The notes under the pieces were generated by a model, which saw only the letters and a list, made by a program, of their open reading frames with translations, did no database searches and had not been told where the DNA came from. A stretch of DNA of 64,000 nucleotides, from NCBI GenBank assembly GCA_024291935.2, contig JAGTYA010000024.1, positions 7,130,001 through 7,194,000 on the forward strand, in the 5' to 3' direction. The stretch comes from Okapia johnstoni. Its lineage: Eukaryota; Chordata; Mammalia; Artiodactyla; Giraffidae. The position numbers and the translations under genes are program-made. Below, piece by piece: positions 23,469 to 35,843 of this stretch (position 1 is the first letter of the stretch; each line of letters opens with the position of its first letter).

Positions 23469-23690
23469 GGCTTCCCAGATGGCTCAGTGGTAAAGAACCC
23501 GTCTGCCAGTTCAGGAGACCCGGAGACATGGGTTCGATACCTGGGTTGAGAAAATCCCCTGGAGAAGGGAATGAGAAGGGTTACTCACTCCAATATTCTT
23601 GCCTGGAGAATCCCATGGACAGAGGAGCCTGGCGGACTACGGGCCAGAGCATCACAGAGTCGGACATGACTGAGTGGCTGAGCACACACA
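23469..23690 (+). mobile_element. Bov-tA SINE
   Basis: Full-length copy with a probable target-site duplication ggacagtatct before and ggacagtgtct after. Confidence 0.87.
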
Positions 23691-23833
23691 CATGGACAGT
23701 GTCTAGGGCACATCCAGATACGCTTGGAAGGTAACCCGTGAGACAAGTGGGGAAGAACGTCATGGAAGGAGGAGTCTAGGGCAGGCAGCTCACTGCAGGC
23801 TAAGCACAGAGTTGGCAACAACTAGGCTTGAAA

Positions 23834-24057
23834 TGGGGCTTCTCTGGTGGCTTAGACAGTGAAGAATCTGCCTCCAATGCAGGAGACCTGGGTTGGATCC
23901 CTGGGTCAGGAAGGTCCCCTGGAGAAGAGAACGGCTACCCGCTCCAGTATTCTTGCCTGGAGAATTCTGTGGAGAGAGGAGCCTGGTGGGCTACAGTCCA
24001 TGGGGTTGCAAAGAGTCAGACACGACTGAGCGACTAATACTTTCATTTTACTTTCAC
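23834..24057 (+). mobile_element. Bov-tA SINE
   Basis: Full-length, flanked by aggcttgaaa at 23824-23833 and 24058-24067. Confidence 0.9.
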
Positions 24058-24179
24058 AGGCTTGAAACTGGAACAACGGGGAGATCTCTGAGAGAGCCTA
24101 GGTGCTCCTTGTAAACCCCCTCTGAGTCTTACTCAGCTTTCGGCTGGAGGCAGGGGCTTTTTTGTTGTTGTTTACCTAT

Positions 24180-24517
24180 CTATTTATTTATTTTTGGCTG
24201 TCCCGGGTGTTCGCTGCTGCGCACGGGCTTTTCTCTACTTGCAGCGAGCTGGGGCTCCTCTCTAGTTTCAGTGCACAGGCTTCTCAATGTGGTGGCTTCT
24301 CTAGTTTCCAAGCACAGGCTCTAGGCACTAGGGCTTCAGTAGTTTCTGCTTGTAGACTCGAGTTGTTGCAGCTCCCAGGCTCTAGAGCACAGTCTCAGTA
24401 GCTGTGGCAAACAGGCTTAGTTGCTCAGCAACATGTGGATCTTCCTGGACCAGAGATCGAACCCGTGTCCCCTGCTCTGGCAGGAGGATTCTCAACCAGT
24501 GGACCACCAGGGAAGTC
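24180..24517 (-). mobile_element. CHR-type SINE (long form)
   Basis: Reversed long copy starting ttatttatttttggctgtcccggg and ending ggaccaccagggaagtcc. Confidence 0.85.
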
Positions 24518-24610
24518 CACAGAGGCTTCTTTAAAGTACCTCAACTTTTTGGTCACTATTACCACCACTAACCCATAAGGTCTCTTTTCACAAATAGAAA
24601 AGGGTACCCT

Positions 24611-24730
24611 GGGAATTTCCTGGTGGTCCAGTAATTAGGACTCCATGCTTCCCCTGCAGGGGCCTGGGCTCGATCCTGGTTTGGGAACTGAGATCCCACA
24701 AACTGTGTGGCATAGCCAGGAAAAAAAAAG
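24611..24730 (+). mobile_element. CHR-type SINE fragment
   Basis: Forward: ggaatttcctggtggtccag, ggctcgatcctggtttggg, ending in poly(A). Confidence 0.82.
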
Positions 24731-25899
24731 GGAAAAGTTACCCCAATAGGTCTCAGAATGAAGCCAAGAAGGTTTCAGGCTCCACCCAGCCCTCTGCCAG
24801 AAGCCAGTTACCTAAATAATAATGGTGTCTCCCTGGGCTCAGACTGGCCCACTGGATCTGGGTTAGCTGGAATAGGTAAATAAGGCAGAGAAATTTGAAG
24901 CATTTGGACCTTGCCTTCTTAAGTACAAAACAGCCACTCTACTTCCAATTGCTCAAAGTGCTTATTTGATTCTTGATAATTGTCATCTCCAGAAAATCCC
25001 TATCACTCTTAAGAGAAAACTGTGTAGTATGAAAACTGATAAAGGCAGGCATTCTTCATGTTTTTGCTGTTGCCTTTTAGTTCTATCTCTTCAGTGATGC
25101 ATATAAAACAAATACCCTGATAGGAATGAGGGGGTCAGCCCTTCAGTGACCAGGATGTTTGTCCATTCTTGGCCTCAGGGCCCCTGGAAACCTAGGCTGC
25201 CGCTGTGATTGGCCTGGGGTTCAAGTCCACAGAGGCTTAGTCCAAGAAGTTCAAGAAAGGAACCAGTAGAATCTGTGAATGCAGATGTCTAGCCCAGTCA
25301 CTCTAAAGCAGAGAGATGAATGATAACAACAAGATTCATACAGATAAGCATAAAATTATAACTCTGATGGTGCCCAGTTTGGATGCCAGTCTAAGGACCT
25401 TGAACTTTGTCCTATAGGTCATGGGGAACCACTGAAGATTTTGGAGCAGGGGAGTGAAAAGATCATAAAATAATTAATTGACTTTTCCCTTTGCAGCTGC
25501 AGTGATTGATCCAAAAGAATGAATATCTAATGGTGAAACCTGAGAGGCCTCAAGTTATACTATGATTTGTGTCCTCTCAAAGTGGGTTTTCTGTGATGGT
25601 TGATGCTTAAAAATTCCAGAGACAAATTCTGAAGTTGGCCACAACTGACAAACTCACAAAGCCAAATACGAACTGAAGAAACCTGCTCTGGCTGTCGAGT
25701 TCCTCATCTATTTCTCCTTGTGACCCAGCCTCAAAACTACCATCAGGTCATGAGTAGTATACCTCTTGGCACTTAATAGATACTAAATATATATTTGTTG
25801 AATAAATTGTGGAGTAAATAAGACTGATTGGATGAATAAAAATTAATAAATTAAAGACATTTTAAACCTTCAACTTTCCTATAACTTCTGTTTTCTCTG
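24731..25899. other. Intergenic sequence without recognised gene
   Basis: Only ancient-looking, unclassified sequence is seen. Text near 25370-25470 (aaggaccttgaactttgtcc, gcaggggagtgaaaagatc) resembles an old interspersed family that I cannot name with confidence. Confidence 0.4.
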
Positions 25900-26190
25900 T
25901 CCCTCTCTTTCTCACTCCCTCTGCCTTGATTCAGGCCCACATCACTGCTACCTTGGTTGTTTTCTCCAGCCTCCTAGCAGATGACCCTTTTTCTAGTCTT
26001 GGGTAGTTCCTAGCCAATCAATACTTCCCCAGTCTGCCAGCGAGATCATGTAACTCTTCTGTTCCAAAACCTTCAGTGGCTCCCCATGGCTCTGGGGAAA
26101 AATTCAAAGTTCTTACAAGGCATGCAGACTGGGCACTGTTAGCTCTTTGTAGTTCTCTTTCTTCCATCTGTCCACATGTCCTCTTTCAGG
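25900..26190 (-). repeat. L2 LINE fragment
   Basis: Reversed L2 pattern: aaaaccttcagtggctcccc, gcatgcagactgggc, tccacatgtcctctttcaggg. Confidence 0.6.
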
Positions 26191-26199
26191 GAACTCTTT

Positions 26200-26806
26200 T
26201 TTTTTTTAAGCTTATTGAGAATATTTATTAGAACTGCATAAAATCTATAGGCCAATTCTTTTCAACCCGATATTTTTATGATATTGAATTTTTCTGCCCA
26301 TGAGTGCAATCTATTTCTTTATGTATTTAGATCTTCTTCAATGTTTTCCTTCTTTTAATCGAAGTATTGTTGGCTTACCATGTTGTGTTAGTTTTAGGTA
26401 TATGTTACAGTGATTAAGTTATACATACATATATTCTTTTTCAGATTCTCTTCCATTATACCCTACCACAAAATACTGAGTATAGTTCCCTGAACTATGC
26501 AGGAGGTCCTTACTGATTATCAATAGTAGTGTGTTTATGTTAATCCAAATTCTTAACTTAGCCCTTCCCTGCCCTTTCCTCTTTGGTAACCATAAGTTTG
26601 TTTTCTAGGTATGTGAGTCTGTTTCTATTTTGTAAATTAGTTCATTTGTATCTTTTTTTAAAGGGTCCATCTATAAGCTATATCATGATACTTGTCTGTC
26701 TCTGTCTGACTTACTTCACTTAGTATGATAATTTCTAGGCCCATCCATGTTGCTGCAGATGGCATTATCTCATTCTTTTTTTATGGCTGAGTAGTATTCC
26801 ATCGTG

Positions 26807-26862
<56 letters not shown>

Positions 26863-26945
26863 CATCTTTCTCCATTTATCTGTCGATGAACATGTAGGTT
26901 GCTTCCATTTCTTGTCTATTGTAAAGAGTGCTGCAATGAACCCAG
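26200..26945 (-). mobile_element. L1 LINE 3' end with internal (GT)n
   Basis: Reversed L1: ggcttaccatgttgtgttag, ggtaaccataagtttg, gctgagtagtattcc, then gttgcttccatttcttg. A (GT)26 repeat at 26809-26860 sits inside, at the place where L1 commonly has a short TA/TG run. Confidence 0.85.
26809..26860 (+). repeat. (GT)26 microsatellite
   Basis: Fifty-two uninterrupted bases of GT. Likely to be length-polymorphic. Confidence 0.98.
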
Positions 26946-27409
26946 GGCACTCTTTAAAATTGCAACTATGCTTGAGAAAAACAAGAATAAGCTCCTTTCC
27001 CCTCTGTTTGTTTAATGTGACTAGACCATCAAAGTACTAAGCATCTTAGGGTAAAGAAGAGCTGAAAGGGTGAGGGAATGGGCAATAAGGTCAAAGCATC
27101 ACGATTAAGAGTTGGGCTCAGGAGTCACATAGAGCTGGGTTCAATCTGGGTTTCTCTTTTCACTAGCTCTGCAACCTCAGGCTGATTACTGAGCCTCACA
27201 TGGACTATCCAGGCACATCAGTACATCACTAACAGGTCACAGGAGCAAAGAGATATTCATACATAGGTCAGTCAGGCAGGCTAGGTTTGGTGTAGACAGA
27301 AAAGCTGACCAGAGACCTCTGAAGCGTGATTAAGCATCTTGGTTTCACTGAGACTGGAGGGGTTTCCAAGACAAGAGACCTTTAGTTTTAAAAATGGGAA
27401 ATTCTTGTG

Positions 27410-27518
27410 ACATCCCTGGCAGTCCAGTGGTTAAGACTCCATGCTCCCAATGTAGGCGACACAGGTTTCATCCCCGGTTGGGGAACTAAGATCCCACACA
27501 CTGTGCAGTCAAAAAAAC
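27410..27518 (+). mobile_element. CHR-type SINE fragment
   Basis: Forward: gacatccctggcagtccagtgg, ggtttcatccccggttgggg. Confidence 0.82.
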
Positions 27519-27709
27519 GGGAAAGTCCTGGGCAAACTGGGATGAGTGCCCCTTTAGCTCCTGCACCTCTGGTGCCTGCCAGCCCCATGTGTTTAGTTCA
27601 GCATGCCACACAAGCCCTATTTTCTTCGTATGTCTATGACATAAAAGTAGGTTGAGAAGCTCAGTTTCCTCATCTATAAAATGGGGATGACAACAGCACT
27701 TACCTCACT

Positions 27710-28450
27710 TGGTTGTTTGTTTAGTCATTAAGTCGTGTCCAGCTTTACAACCCCGTGGACTGCAGCACTCTAAGCTTCCCTTCACTATCTTCTGGAGTTT
27801 GTTCAAAATCATTTCCATTGAGTCACTGATGCCATCCAACCATCCCATCCTCTGTCACCCCCTTCTCCTCCTGCCCTTAGTCTCTCCCAGCATCAGGGTC
27901 TTTTCCAATGAGTTTGGCCATCATCAGGTAGCCAAAGTATTGGAGCTCCAGCTTCAGCATCAGTCCTTTTAATGAATACTCAGGGTTGATTTTCTTGAAG
28001 ATTGACTGGTTTGATCTCTGTGCAGTTGAAGGGACTCTCAAAAGTCTTCTCAAGCACCACAATTTGAAACCATCAATTCTTTGGCGTTCAGCCTTCTTTA
28101 TGGTCCAATTCTCACATCCATACATGACTAATGGAATAACCATAGCTTTGATTATATGGACCTTTGTAGGCAAAGTGATGTTTCTGCTTTTTAATAAGCT
28201 GTCTAGATTTGTTACAGCTTTCCTTCCAAGGAGTAAGTGTCTTTTAATTTCATGGCTGCAGTCACTGTCTGCAGTGATTTTGGACTCCAAGAAAAGAAAA
28301 TCTATCACTGTTTTCACTTTCCCTCCTTCTATTTGCAGTGAAGGGATAGAATTAGATGCCATGATCTTAGTCTTTTGAATGTTGAATTTTAAGCCAGCTT
28401 TTTCACTCTCATCTTTCATTCTCACCAAGAGGCTCTTTAGTTCCTCTTTC
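27710..28450 (-). mobile_element. BovB LINE 3' fragment (about 740 bp)
   Basis: Reversed copy whose broken frame still reads SEKAGLKFNIQKTKIMAS, then the CENWTIKKAE and [10 protein letters not shown] region typical of the BovB C-terminal half. Confidence 0.92.
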
Positions 28451-28898
28451 CAAATAGAAAAAGAGCACAAAAAGTTAGTTAAAACACACAAGAATGGTGA
28501 CTAGTATAGGACATGTTTAATTTTTTTATTTTCATAGGAAAAATTAACACATGGATACTTTGCTTCTTTTATTAACTAAATGCCTATTTATAAAATATAC
28601 ATATGTTCTGTTCCCATTTGGGTATACAAGCAATTCACTGACCTGTGAGGAGTTAAATAGTTCCAAACAATGGGAATTGTGTGAATAACAAGATAGGCTG
28701 ACAGGCTGGATTACTCACACACAATAATCAAGAAGAGGCTCCAACAGCTAATTAGCCAACCACCTTAGAGTCCTGCTGACCCCAAAGACTGTATTCCTCC
28801 TCCTCTTGGAAGTGAAGACTTCAGGTGGCCCTATGAATATCACAAAATAATATATCAGTAGGAATATGTGAACTTGCAAAAGTCCCCATCAATGTATC
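28451..28898. other. Unique-looking intergenic sequence
   Basis: A/T-rich, no recognised element or frame. Confidence 0.4.
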
Positions 28899-28908
28899 AA
28901 ACAGGACA

Positions 28909-29133
28909 TGTGTGCATGCGTGTTTGCTCAGCGGTGTCCGACTCTTTGTGATCCTATGGACTGTAGCCTGCCAGACTCTTCTGTCCATGGGATTTTCCAG
29001 GCAAAAATACTGGAGTGGGTTGCCATTTCCTCCTGCAGGGGATCTTCCCAACCCAGGGATTGAACCCATGTCTCCTGCATCTCCTGCTTTGGCAGGTAGA
29101 TTCTTTACCACTGAGCCACCTGGGAAGCCCATG
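28909..29133 (-). mobile_element. Bov-tA SINE
   Basis: Reversed copy flanked by the 10-bp duplication aaacaggaca at 28899-28908 and 29134-29143. Confidence 0.9.
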
Positions 29134-29143
29134 AAACAGGACA

Positions 29144-29780
29144 GCAGTTTATATAATGCCACCCAAGTGAGACTGAAAGCTCATGATTTTGAGGGACAAT
29201 ACCACATTACGAACAATGAAATCCTAAGAGAAAGGTATGATTTTAAAACTCTTATAGACATTATAAAAAGGGAGCTCAGCTTGATCATCAGTGGCCTGGT
29301 GACAATTCCCTTGGACCACACAAGCAAATCTTAAGACTGACCAAGAATCAGTTGATTGAAGATCCAGATCTAATTACCTCAACTGGCCTAAGATGACATT
29401 TCTTTTTCTTTCCAGTCTGATTGGATTTTTGAAAGCCCAGAAAGGAATACGAATAATATTACAGAAACCATAGGATGATAACAAAAGAAAGCAATGGTCC
29501 AAGAAAGCAGGGGGCAAGAAGCTCCAGGTTTTGTGGGGCCCGCGGCTGAAACAATTTGTGTGGCCCTACTTAAGGGAAAAAAAAAGGCATGGGAAGTTAT
29601 TAAAAAGGCATACAGACAAAAGAAGTGCCTTGGAAGAGGCCATGCAAGCAAAGAGCACTGAAATTTAAACTTCATTACTTTCAGTTATCATTTTTGTTTC
29701 TGATCTGCTCTTGAAGATATTTGAAGAATTCATAAGCATCAGCCAAACCAGCACTTTAATTGCAGTTTAAAATTTTAAGG
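29144..29780. other. Unclassified intergenic sequence
   Basis: No gene is supported. The segment near 29490-29660 looks like an unnamed dispersed repeat but I cannot assign it. Confidence 0.35.
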
Positions 29781-30076
29781 GGGATTTCCCTGATGGCAGA
29801 GTAGATAGGAATTTGCCTGCCAAGCAGGTGACACAGGTTCGATCCCTGGTCCAGGAAGATTCCACATGCCTTGGACTACTGAGCCCACTCTCTAGAGCCC
29901 GAGAGCCACACTACTGAAGCCTACATGCCCTAGAGCCTGTGCTCTTAGCAAGAGAAGCCATCACAATCAGAAGCCCATGCACCCTGATGAAGAGTAGCCC
30001 CCAGCTCACCACAGCTGGGGAAAGCCCATGTGCAGCAATGAAGACCCGGTGCCACCAAAATAAATCAATAAACAAT
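29781..30076 (+). mobile_element. CHR-type SINE (long form)
   Basis: Forward copy from gggggatttccctgatggc to the A-rich tail caccaaaataaatcaataaac. Confidence 0.85.
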
Positions 30077-30162
30077 TTCTTAAAAAGAATCCTGCAACCT
30101 GAGCGGCACAGCCCACCAGAAAATTTATTTAAAAAATTTAACAGTAGTTAATTAAGTTTGTA

Positions 30163-31566
30163 AAAGATGATGCTGTGGAAGTGCTGCACTTAACATGCCA
30201 GCAAATTTGGAAAACTCAGCAGTGGCCACAGGACTGGAAAAGGTCAGTTTTCATTCCAATCCCAAAGAAAGGCAATGCCAAAGAATGCTCAAATTACCGG
30301 ACAATTGCACTCATCTCACACGCTAGTAAAGTAATGCTCAAAATTCTCCAAGCCAGGCTTCAGCAATACGTGAACCATGAACTACCAGATGTTGAAGCTG
30401 GTTTTAGAAAAGGCAGAGGAACCAGAGATCATATTGTCAACAACTGCTGGATCATTGAAAAAGCAAGAGAGTTCCAGAAAAACATCTCTTTCTGCTTTAT
30501 TGACTATGCTAAAGCTGTTGACTGTGTGGACCAAAACAAACTCTGGAAAATTCTTCAAGAGATGGTAATACCAGACCACCTGACCTCTTGAGAAATCTGT
30601 ATGCATGTCAGGAAGCAACACTTAGAACTGTACATGGAACAACAGACAGGTTCCAAATTGGGAAAGGAGTACATCAAGGCTGTATATTGTCACCCTGCTT
30701 ATTTAACTTATATGCAGGGTACATCATGAGAAATGCTGGGCTAGATGAAGCACAAACTGGCATCAAAATTGCCAGGAGAAATATCAATAACCTCAGATAT
30801 TCAGATGACACCACCCTTATGGCAGAAAGTGAAGAGGAACTAAAGAGCCTCTTGATGAAGGTGAAAGTGGAGAGTGAAAAAGTTGGGTTAAAGCTCAACA
30901 TTCAGAAAACTAAGATCATGGCCTCTGGTCCCATCACTTCATGGCAAACAGATGGGGAAACAGTTGAAACGGTGGCTGACTTTATTTTTTTGAGCCCCAA
31001 AATCACTGCAGATGGCGATTGCAGCCATGAAATTAAAAGATGCTTATTCCTTGGAAGGAAAGTTATGACCAACCTAGACAGCATATTAAAAAGCAGAGAC
31101 ATTACTTTGCCAACAAAGGTCCATCTAGCCAAAGCTATGGTTTTTCCATGTATGGATGTGAGAGCTGGAGTATAAAGAAAGCTGAGCTCCGAAGAATTGA
31201 TGTTTTTGAACTGTGGTGTTAGAGAAGACTCTTGAGAGTCCCTTAGACTGCAAGGAGATCCAACCAGTTCATCCTAAAGGAGATCAGCCCTGAATGCTCA
31301 TTGGAAGGACTGATGTTGAAACTCCAATACTTTGGCCACCTGATGCAAAGAGCTGACTCATTGGAAAAGACCGTGATGCTGGGAAAGATTGAAGGCAGGA
31401 GGAGAAGGGGACAACAGAGGATGAGATGGTTGGGTGGCATCACTGACGCAATGAACATGAGTTTGAGCAAACTCCAGGAGTTGGTGATGGACAGGGAGGC
31501 CTGGCGTGCTGCAGTCCATGGGGTTGCAAAGAGTCAGACACGACTGAGCAATTGAACTGAACTGAA
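30163..31566 (+). pseudogene. BovB LINE, 5'-truncated reverse transcriptase pseudogene (1.4 kb)
   Basis: Starts inside the reverse transcriptase domain (WKRSVFIPIPKKGNAKECSNYRTI) and runs to the tail actgagcaattgaactgaact. The frame is broken by frameshifts and a stop. The catalytic YADD box is changed to YSDD (RYSDDTTLMAES), so the copy is dead. Confidence 0.93.
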
Positions 31567-31850
31567 ACAATGTTTAAATACCAAAAAAATTGACTTCAAG
31601 GTTTATCACCTATAAGACCTTAATAAATTGAGCATTAAACAAATAATTCTGAGTGTTCTGCTTCACTTATAAAAGCCTCTTTAATATGAAAATGAAACTG
31701 TTAGTAGTCATTTCCAGGGCTCCAAAAGGCTCTGGTACCACAGTCCTCTTTGTCTCAACACAGAAAGGAATCTGCAAGAGGCAAAGTGATAGACAAGAAG
31801 TGATTTATTAGACTAGCGATTGATTTATTTATTTGTGTAAGTTTCACAAA

Positions 31851-32001
31851 GGCTTCCCTGGTAGTTTAGACATTAAAAAAAAAAAATCCGCCTGCAGTGT
31901 GGGGACCTGGGTTCGATCCCTGGGTTGGGAAGATCCCCTAGAGAAGGGAAAGGCTACCCACTCCAGTATTCTCGCTTGGAGAATCCCCATGAACAGAGGA
32001 G
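31851..32001 (+). mobile_element. Bov-tA SINE, 5' two thirds only
   Basis: Head ggcttccctggtagtttagac with an internal poly(A) run, then the sequence stops at gaacagaggag and changes to unrelated DNA. Confidence 0.75.
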
Positions 32002-32756
32002 TAGGCAGATAAGCGTTGCACTGCCCGGAGTACTCAGTGGGCTACATTTTTATAATCAAAGAAGGAGAGGGAAAGGGGAGAAGATCTTTGTCTTTCTTAA
32101 GCAGACGCCAAGTTTCCTTCAAGACGCCAGTTCCTCCCCCAAGTAAGGTAGGGAAGTTTTCTTGTCACTATATGGTCAGGCCAAGACTGTCATAACACTT
32201 TGGAAAAATATTTTCAGGTCTCAGTACAATGAGGATCTTTCATTTTGAAAATTCACCTTTCCATAAATGATTGTTTTTTGGTGGGCACAGGGCATATTTG
32301 GGGCGTCATTAAATCGATGACACCACTGGGCAGGTTGTAGACCTTATTCTCTACTATTGTTTTATTGTTTGGGGGGGGGCACTGTGCAAAGAACACGTCC
32401 TAGGGGCCAAAGGGTATGTTTTGGAGGTTATTAACTTACTGAACTTATTGGGCAGGATGTAGGTCTCATGCTACCATTGTTGTATTGTTTGTGGGCATGC
32501 CTCGTGCTTCTGTTGCATTGTTTTGTTGCTAAGCAAAGTTAGTTTGATTTTATTATTAAGCAAGACAATCTAGCTTTGATGCTAAGCGACTTATTTTGCT
32601 TCACGAGTCAAGCAAGCCTACATAGTTTCAGAAAATTCTCATTACTTTCTTGAGTGATCACTTGCCTTATTGTGGTCTCCCAACCCCCCTAAATTTCCCT
32701 GTCTATCTACAATTCCCTAATGGGGATTCTAAAGCTAACTATTTGATTATCCTATG
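32002..32756 (-). mobile_element. Possible retroviral LTR-like remnant with internal repeats
   Basis: This stretch contains two diverged copies of a roughly 122-bp unit (gggcaggttgtag at 32328 and gggcaggatgt at 32450, each preceded by a similar ggg-rich segment). Internal duplication and position between retroelements suggest an old LTR, but no ends or coding domains are seen. Confidence 0.3.
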
Positions 32757-33619
32757 CTATTCCTGCTTATTTATACAGAGTACATCATGCAAAATGCTGG
32801 ACTCGATGAAGCACTAGCTGGAATCAAGATTGCCAGGAGAAATATCAATAACCTCAGATATGCAGATGACACCACCCTTATGGCAGAAAGCGAAGAGTAA
32901 CTAAAGAGACTCTTGATGAAGGTGAAAGAGGAGCATGAAAAAGCTGGCTTAAAACTCAACATTCAAAAATCAGAGATCATGGCATCCAGTCCTATCACTT
33001 CATGGCAAATAGACGGGAAAACAACAGAAACTTTTTGTTTCCTTGGGCTCCAAAATCACTGTAGATGGTGAGTGGAGTCATGAAATTAAAAGACACTCGC
33101 TCCTTGGAAGGAAAGCTGTAACAAATCTAGACAGCATATTAAATATCAAGACATAGCTTTGCTAACAAAAAGGTCCATATAGTCAAAGCTATGGTTTTTC
33201 CGGTAGTCATGTATGGATGTGAGAGTTGGACCATAAAGAACGCTGAGTACCGAAGAATTGATACTTTCAAATTGTGGTGCTGGAGAAGACTTTTAAGAGT
33301 CCCTTGGACTGCAAGGAGATCAAATCAGTCAACCCTAAAGGAAATCAACCCTGAATATTCATTAGAAGGACTGATGCTGAAGCTGAAACTCCAATACTTT
33401 GGCCATCTGATGCAAAGAGCCAACTCTTTAGAAAAGACCCTGATGCTGGGAAAGACTGAAGACAGGCGGAGAAGGGGACAACAGGGGACAAGATGGTTGA
33501 TGGCATCACTGACTCAACGGACATGAGTTTGAGCAAATTCCAGGGATGCTTGAAGGCGTGCTGCAGTCCATGGGGTTGCAAATAGTCAGACATGACTGAG
33601 TGACTGAACAGCAACAATG
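32757..33619 (+). pseudogene. BovB LINE fragment
   Basis: Begins near the reverse transcriptase catalytic region (cctcagatatgcagatgacacc, coding RYADD) and runs to gactgaacagcaacaatg. An in-frame stop follows the SEE motif and several frameshifts are present. Confidence 0.92.
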
Positions 33620-34229
33620 CCTATCAAAAACAATTCTATCAGTATCAACCAATTCATAATGACAGTTATGAATTTTCATTGTCATTCTACTAGTAGGTAG
33701 AAATAATTGTACAATATAAAACTGAAAATGACTATTCCATCCAGTAAAATTATCTTGGACAGAAAAAAATCATATTTTGTGTACAACATTGAAAACTACC
33801 AGGAATCCCCTTAATCAAATTGTATTTGCTAGAAATGAGCTCCCATGAAATTATAGTGGCAGATGTGAAAAAAAATTAAAATTTGGTATGGATCAAATTT
33901 CAAAGATGAATTTAACCCTCATTGTAAAGCTTACCCAGGAAAGAACTGATTCACAGTGATTTCTGCAAAATTGAAAATGCAAAAAAATTAGAAATGGCTA
34001 AATCTCACTGTACAAAAAATTGAACAAGAAATCAAGTCTAAATGAAAATTCATCGATGTTGAGATAATTCTGATCAAAATATGTGTATTTATGATGTGGA
34101 GGAAAAATGAACTTGCAGGTTAAAATGGCAGGTAAAAAACTTTGGGAGATAATGCATATGAAACATTTAGTAGAGATAATGCACATATCTGGCACGTGAT
34201 AAATACTCAAGAAATACTAGGGTTGATTA
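33620..34229. other. A/T-rich unclassified intergenic sequence
   Basis: About 600 bp with no recognised repeat or coding potential. Confidence 0.4.
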
Positions 34230-34818
34230 ATTTTTTTTAATTGTGGTAAAATAGAAACAACATAAAATTTACCATTTTCAAGTATACCTCAGTGTCATTA
34301 GCTACATTCCTGTTATTGTGCAACCATCACCACTATCCATCTCCAGAACTTTTTAATCTTCCCAATGGCAACCATACCCATTAAATGATAACTTCCCATT
34401 TCTCTCTCTCTCCAGCCCCTGAAAACTGCTATTTACTTAGTAGTTCATGTCCCTGTGAATTTGATTACTCTATGTACCTCATATAAGTGGAATCATACAA
34501 TATTTGTCCTTTGTGACTGGCTTATTTCATAATGTCTTTTATGAAAGACATAATGCCATTTTTGTCATTAGCATAGTCCCCTACGTTCATTCATACTATA
34601 GCATGCATGTATCAGAATTTTCTTCAAGACTAAATAATATTCCATTGTATATTCATACCACATTTTGTTTATCAATTCATCTGTCAATAGAGACTTGGTT
34701 TGCTTCCACTTTTGACATTTGTGAATAATGTTGGCTATGAACACTGGTGTAGAATTATGAGTCCCTAATTTCAGTTCTTTGGGGTATACACCCAGAAATG
34801 GAACTGCCAGATCAACCA
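34230..34818 (-). mobile_element. Older L1 LINE fragment
   Basis: Reversed L1-type text: attgtggtaaaatagaaacaac, gtgcaaccatcaccactatcc, tattccattgtatattcatacc, gggtatacacccagaaatgg. Confidence 0.8.
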
Positions 34819-34886
34819 GGGATTGAATCCGTGCTCCCTGCATTGGAAGGGTGGAGTCTTAACGCCTGGACAACCAGGGAAGTCCC
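34818..34886 (-). mobile_element. CHR-type SINE fragment
   Basis: Only the last part, reversed: cagggattgaatccgtgctcc to ccagggaagtcccc. Confidence 0.75.
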
Positions 34887-35212
34887 CAGCAGAATGTTTT
34901 TAAAGTGTAGTTTTTCCTTTTCTCAGTCTTGCTGTGGATTTCCCTGATAGCAGTCTACCTGGAGAGGGAAATGAAAGACTTCTCAGAAATCCCTTCTATG
35001 TGACAGGAAGACTTCAACTTGATAAAACAAAACCTTGAGAGATGAATTCACTGGCCCTCATGCACAAACAAAAAGTAAATACTAATCATTTTATAGGTAA
35101 TTGAGAACTGAGCCCTCAGCTCAATTTATTAGATCATCAAGCTCTTGAAAAAGGTGCAAAAATCTTAGTTTGACATTTTGCATTCTTATATTTAAAACAG
35201 TAATATTTCATT

Positions 35213-35510
35213 TTATTTATTTAATTATTTTGATTGCTCTGGATTTTGTTGCTATGCATGGGCTTTCTCTAGTTGTCACAAACAAGGACCCTTTGTTGTG
35301 ATGCATGGGCTTCTTGTTGCAGGGACTTCTCGTTGCTGAGCACAGGCTCTAGGCTCATGGGCTTCGGTAGTTGCAGCACACAGACTCGGTAGTTGTGGCT
35401 CACGATTCAGTTGCTCTGCGGCATGTGGAATCTTCATGGGCCGGGGATCAAACTCACATTCCCTGGCATTGGCAGGTGGATTCTCATCCACTGTACCAGC
35501 AGGGAAATCC
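35213..35510 (-). mobile_element. CHR-type SINE (long form)
   Basis: Reversed copy; tail ttatttatttaattattttg on the left, head gtaccagcagggaaatcc on the right. Confidence 0.85.
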
Positions 35511-35542
35511 ATCATTTTATTTATTTTTAAAAATATGATCTT

Positions 35543-35843
35543 GGGCTTCCCTGGTGGCTCAGTGGTAAAGAATCTGCCTGCCAATGCAGGGTACCTGGGT
35601 TCAATCCCTGGTCTGGGAAGATCCCACATGCCTTGGAGTAACTAAACTCGCAAGCCGCAACTACTGAGCCTGTGCTCTAGAGCCTAAGAGCTGCAACTAC
35701 TGAAGCCTGCTCATGCTATGCCCTGCACTATGCAACAAGAGAAGCCACCACAATGAAAAACCCATGCTCTGCAACTAAAGAAAAGCCCTCACAGCATCAA
35801 AGACCCAGCACAGCCAAATATAAATAAATAAAAAAAATTTTTT
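35543..35843 (+). mobile_element. CHR-type SINE (long form)
   Basis: Forward copy with head gggcttccctggtggctcag and A-rich tail; tatgatctt flanks it on both sides as a likely duplication. Confidence 0.88.

Noticed and set aside
26809..26860. Repeat clusters as a possible CRISPR array
   Set aside because: They are simple microsatellites and SINEs of a mammalian genome; no direct-repeat and spacer structure exists.
27877..28491. A 204-residue open frame on the minus strand
   Set aside because: It encodes the C-terminal part of BovB and is a truncated retrotransposon copy, not a host gene.
30588..31175. A 195-residue open frame with a reverse transcriptase-like motif
   Set aside because: It is part of a broken BovB copy with an altered catalytic box; annotated as a pseudogene.
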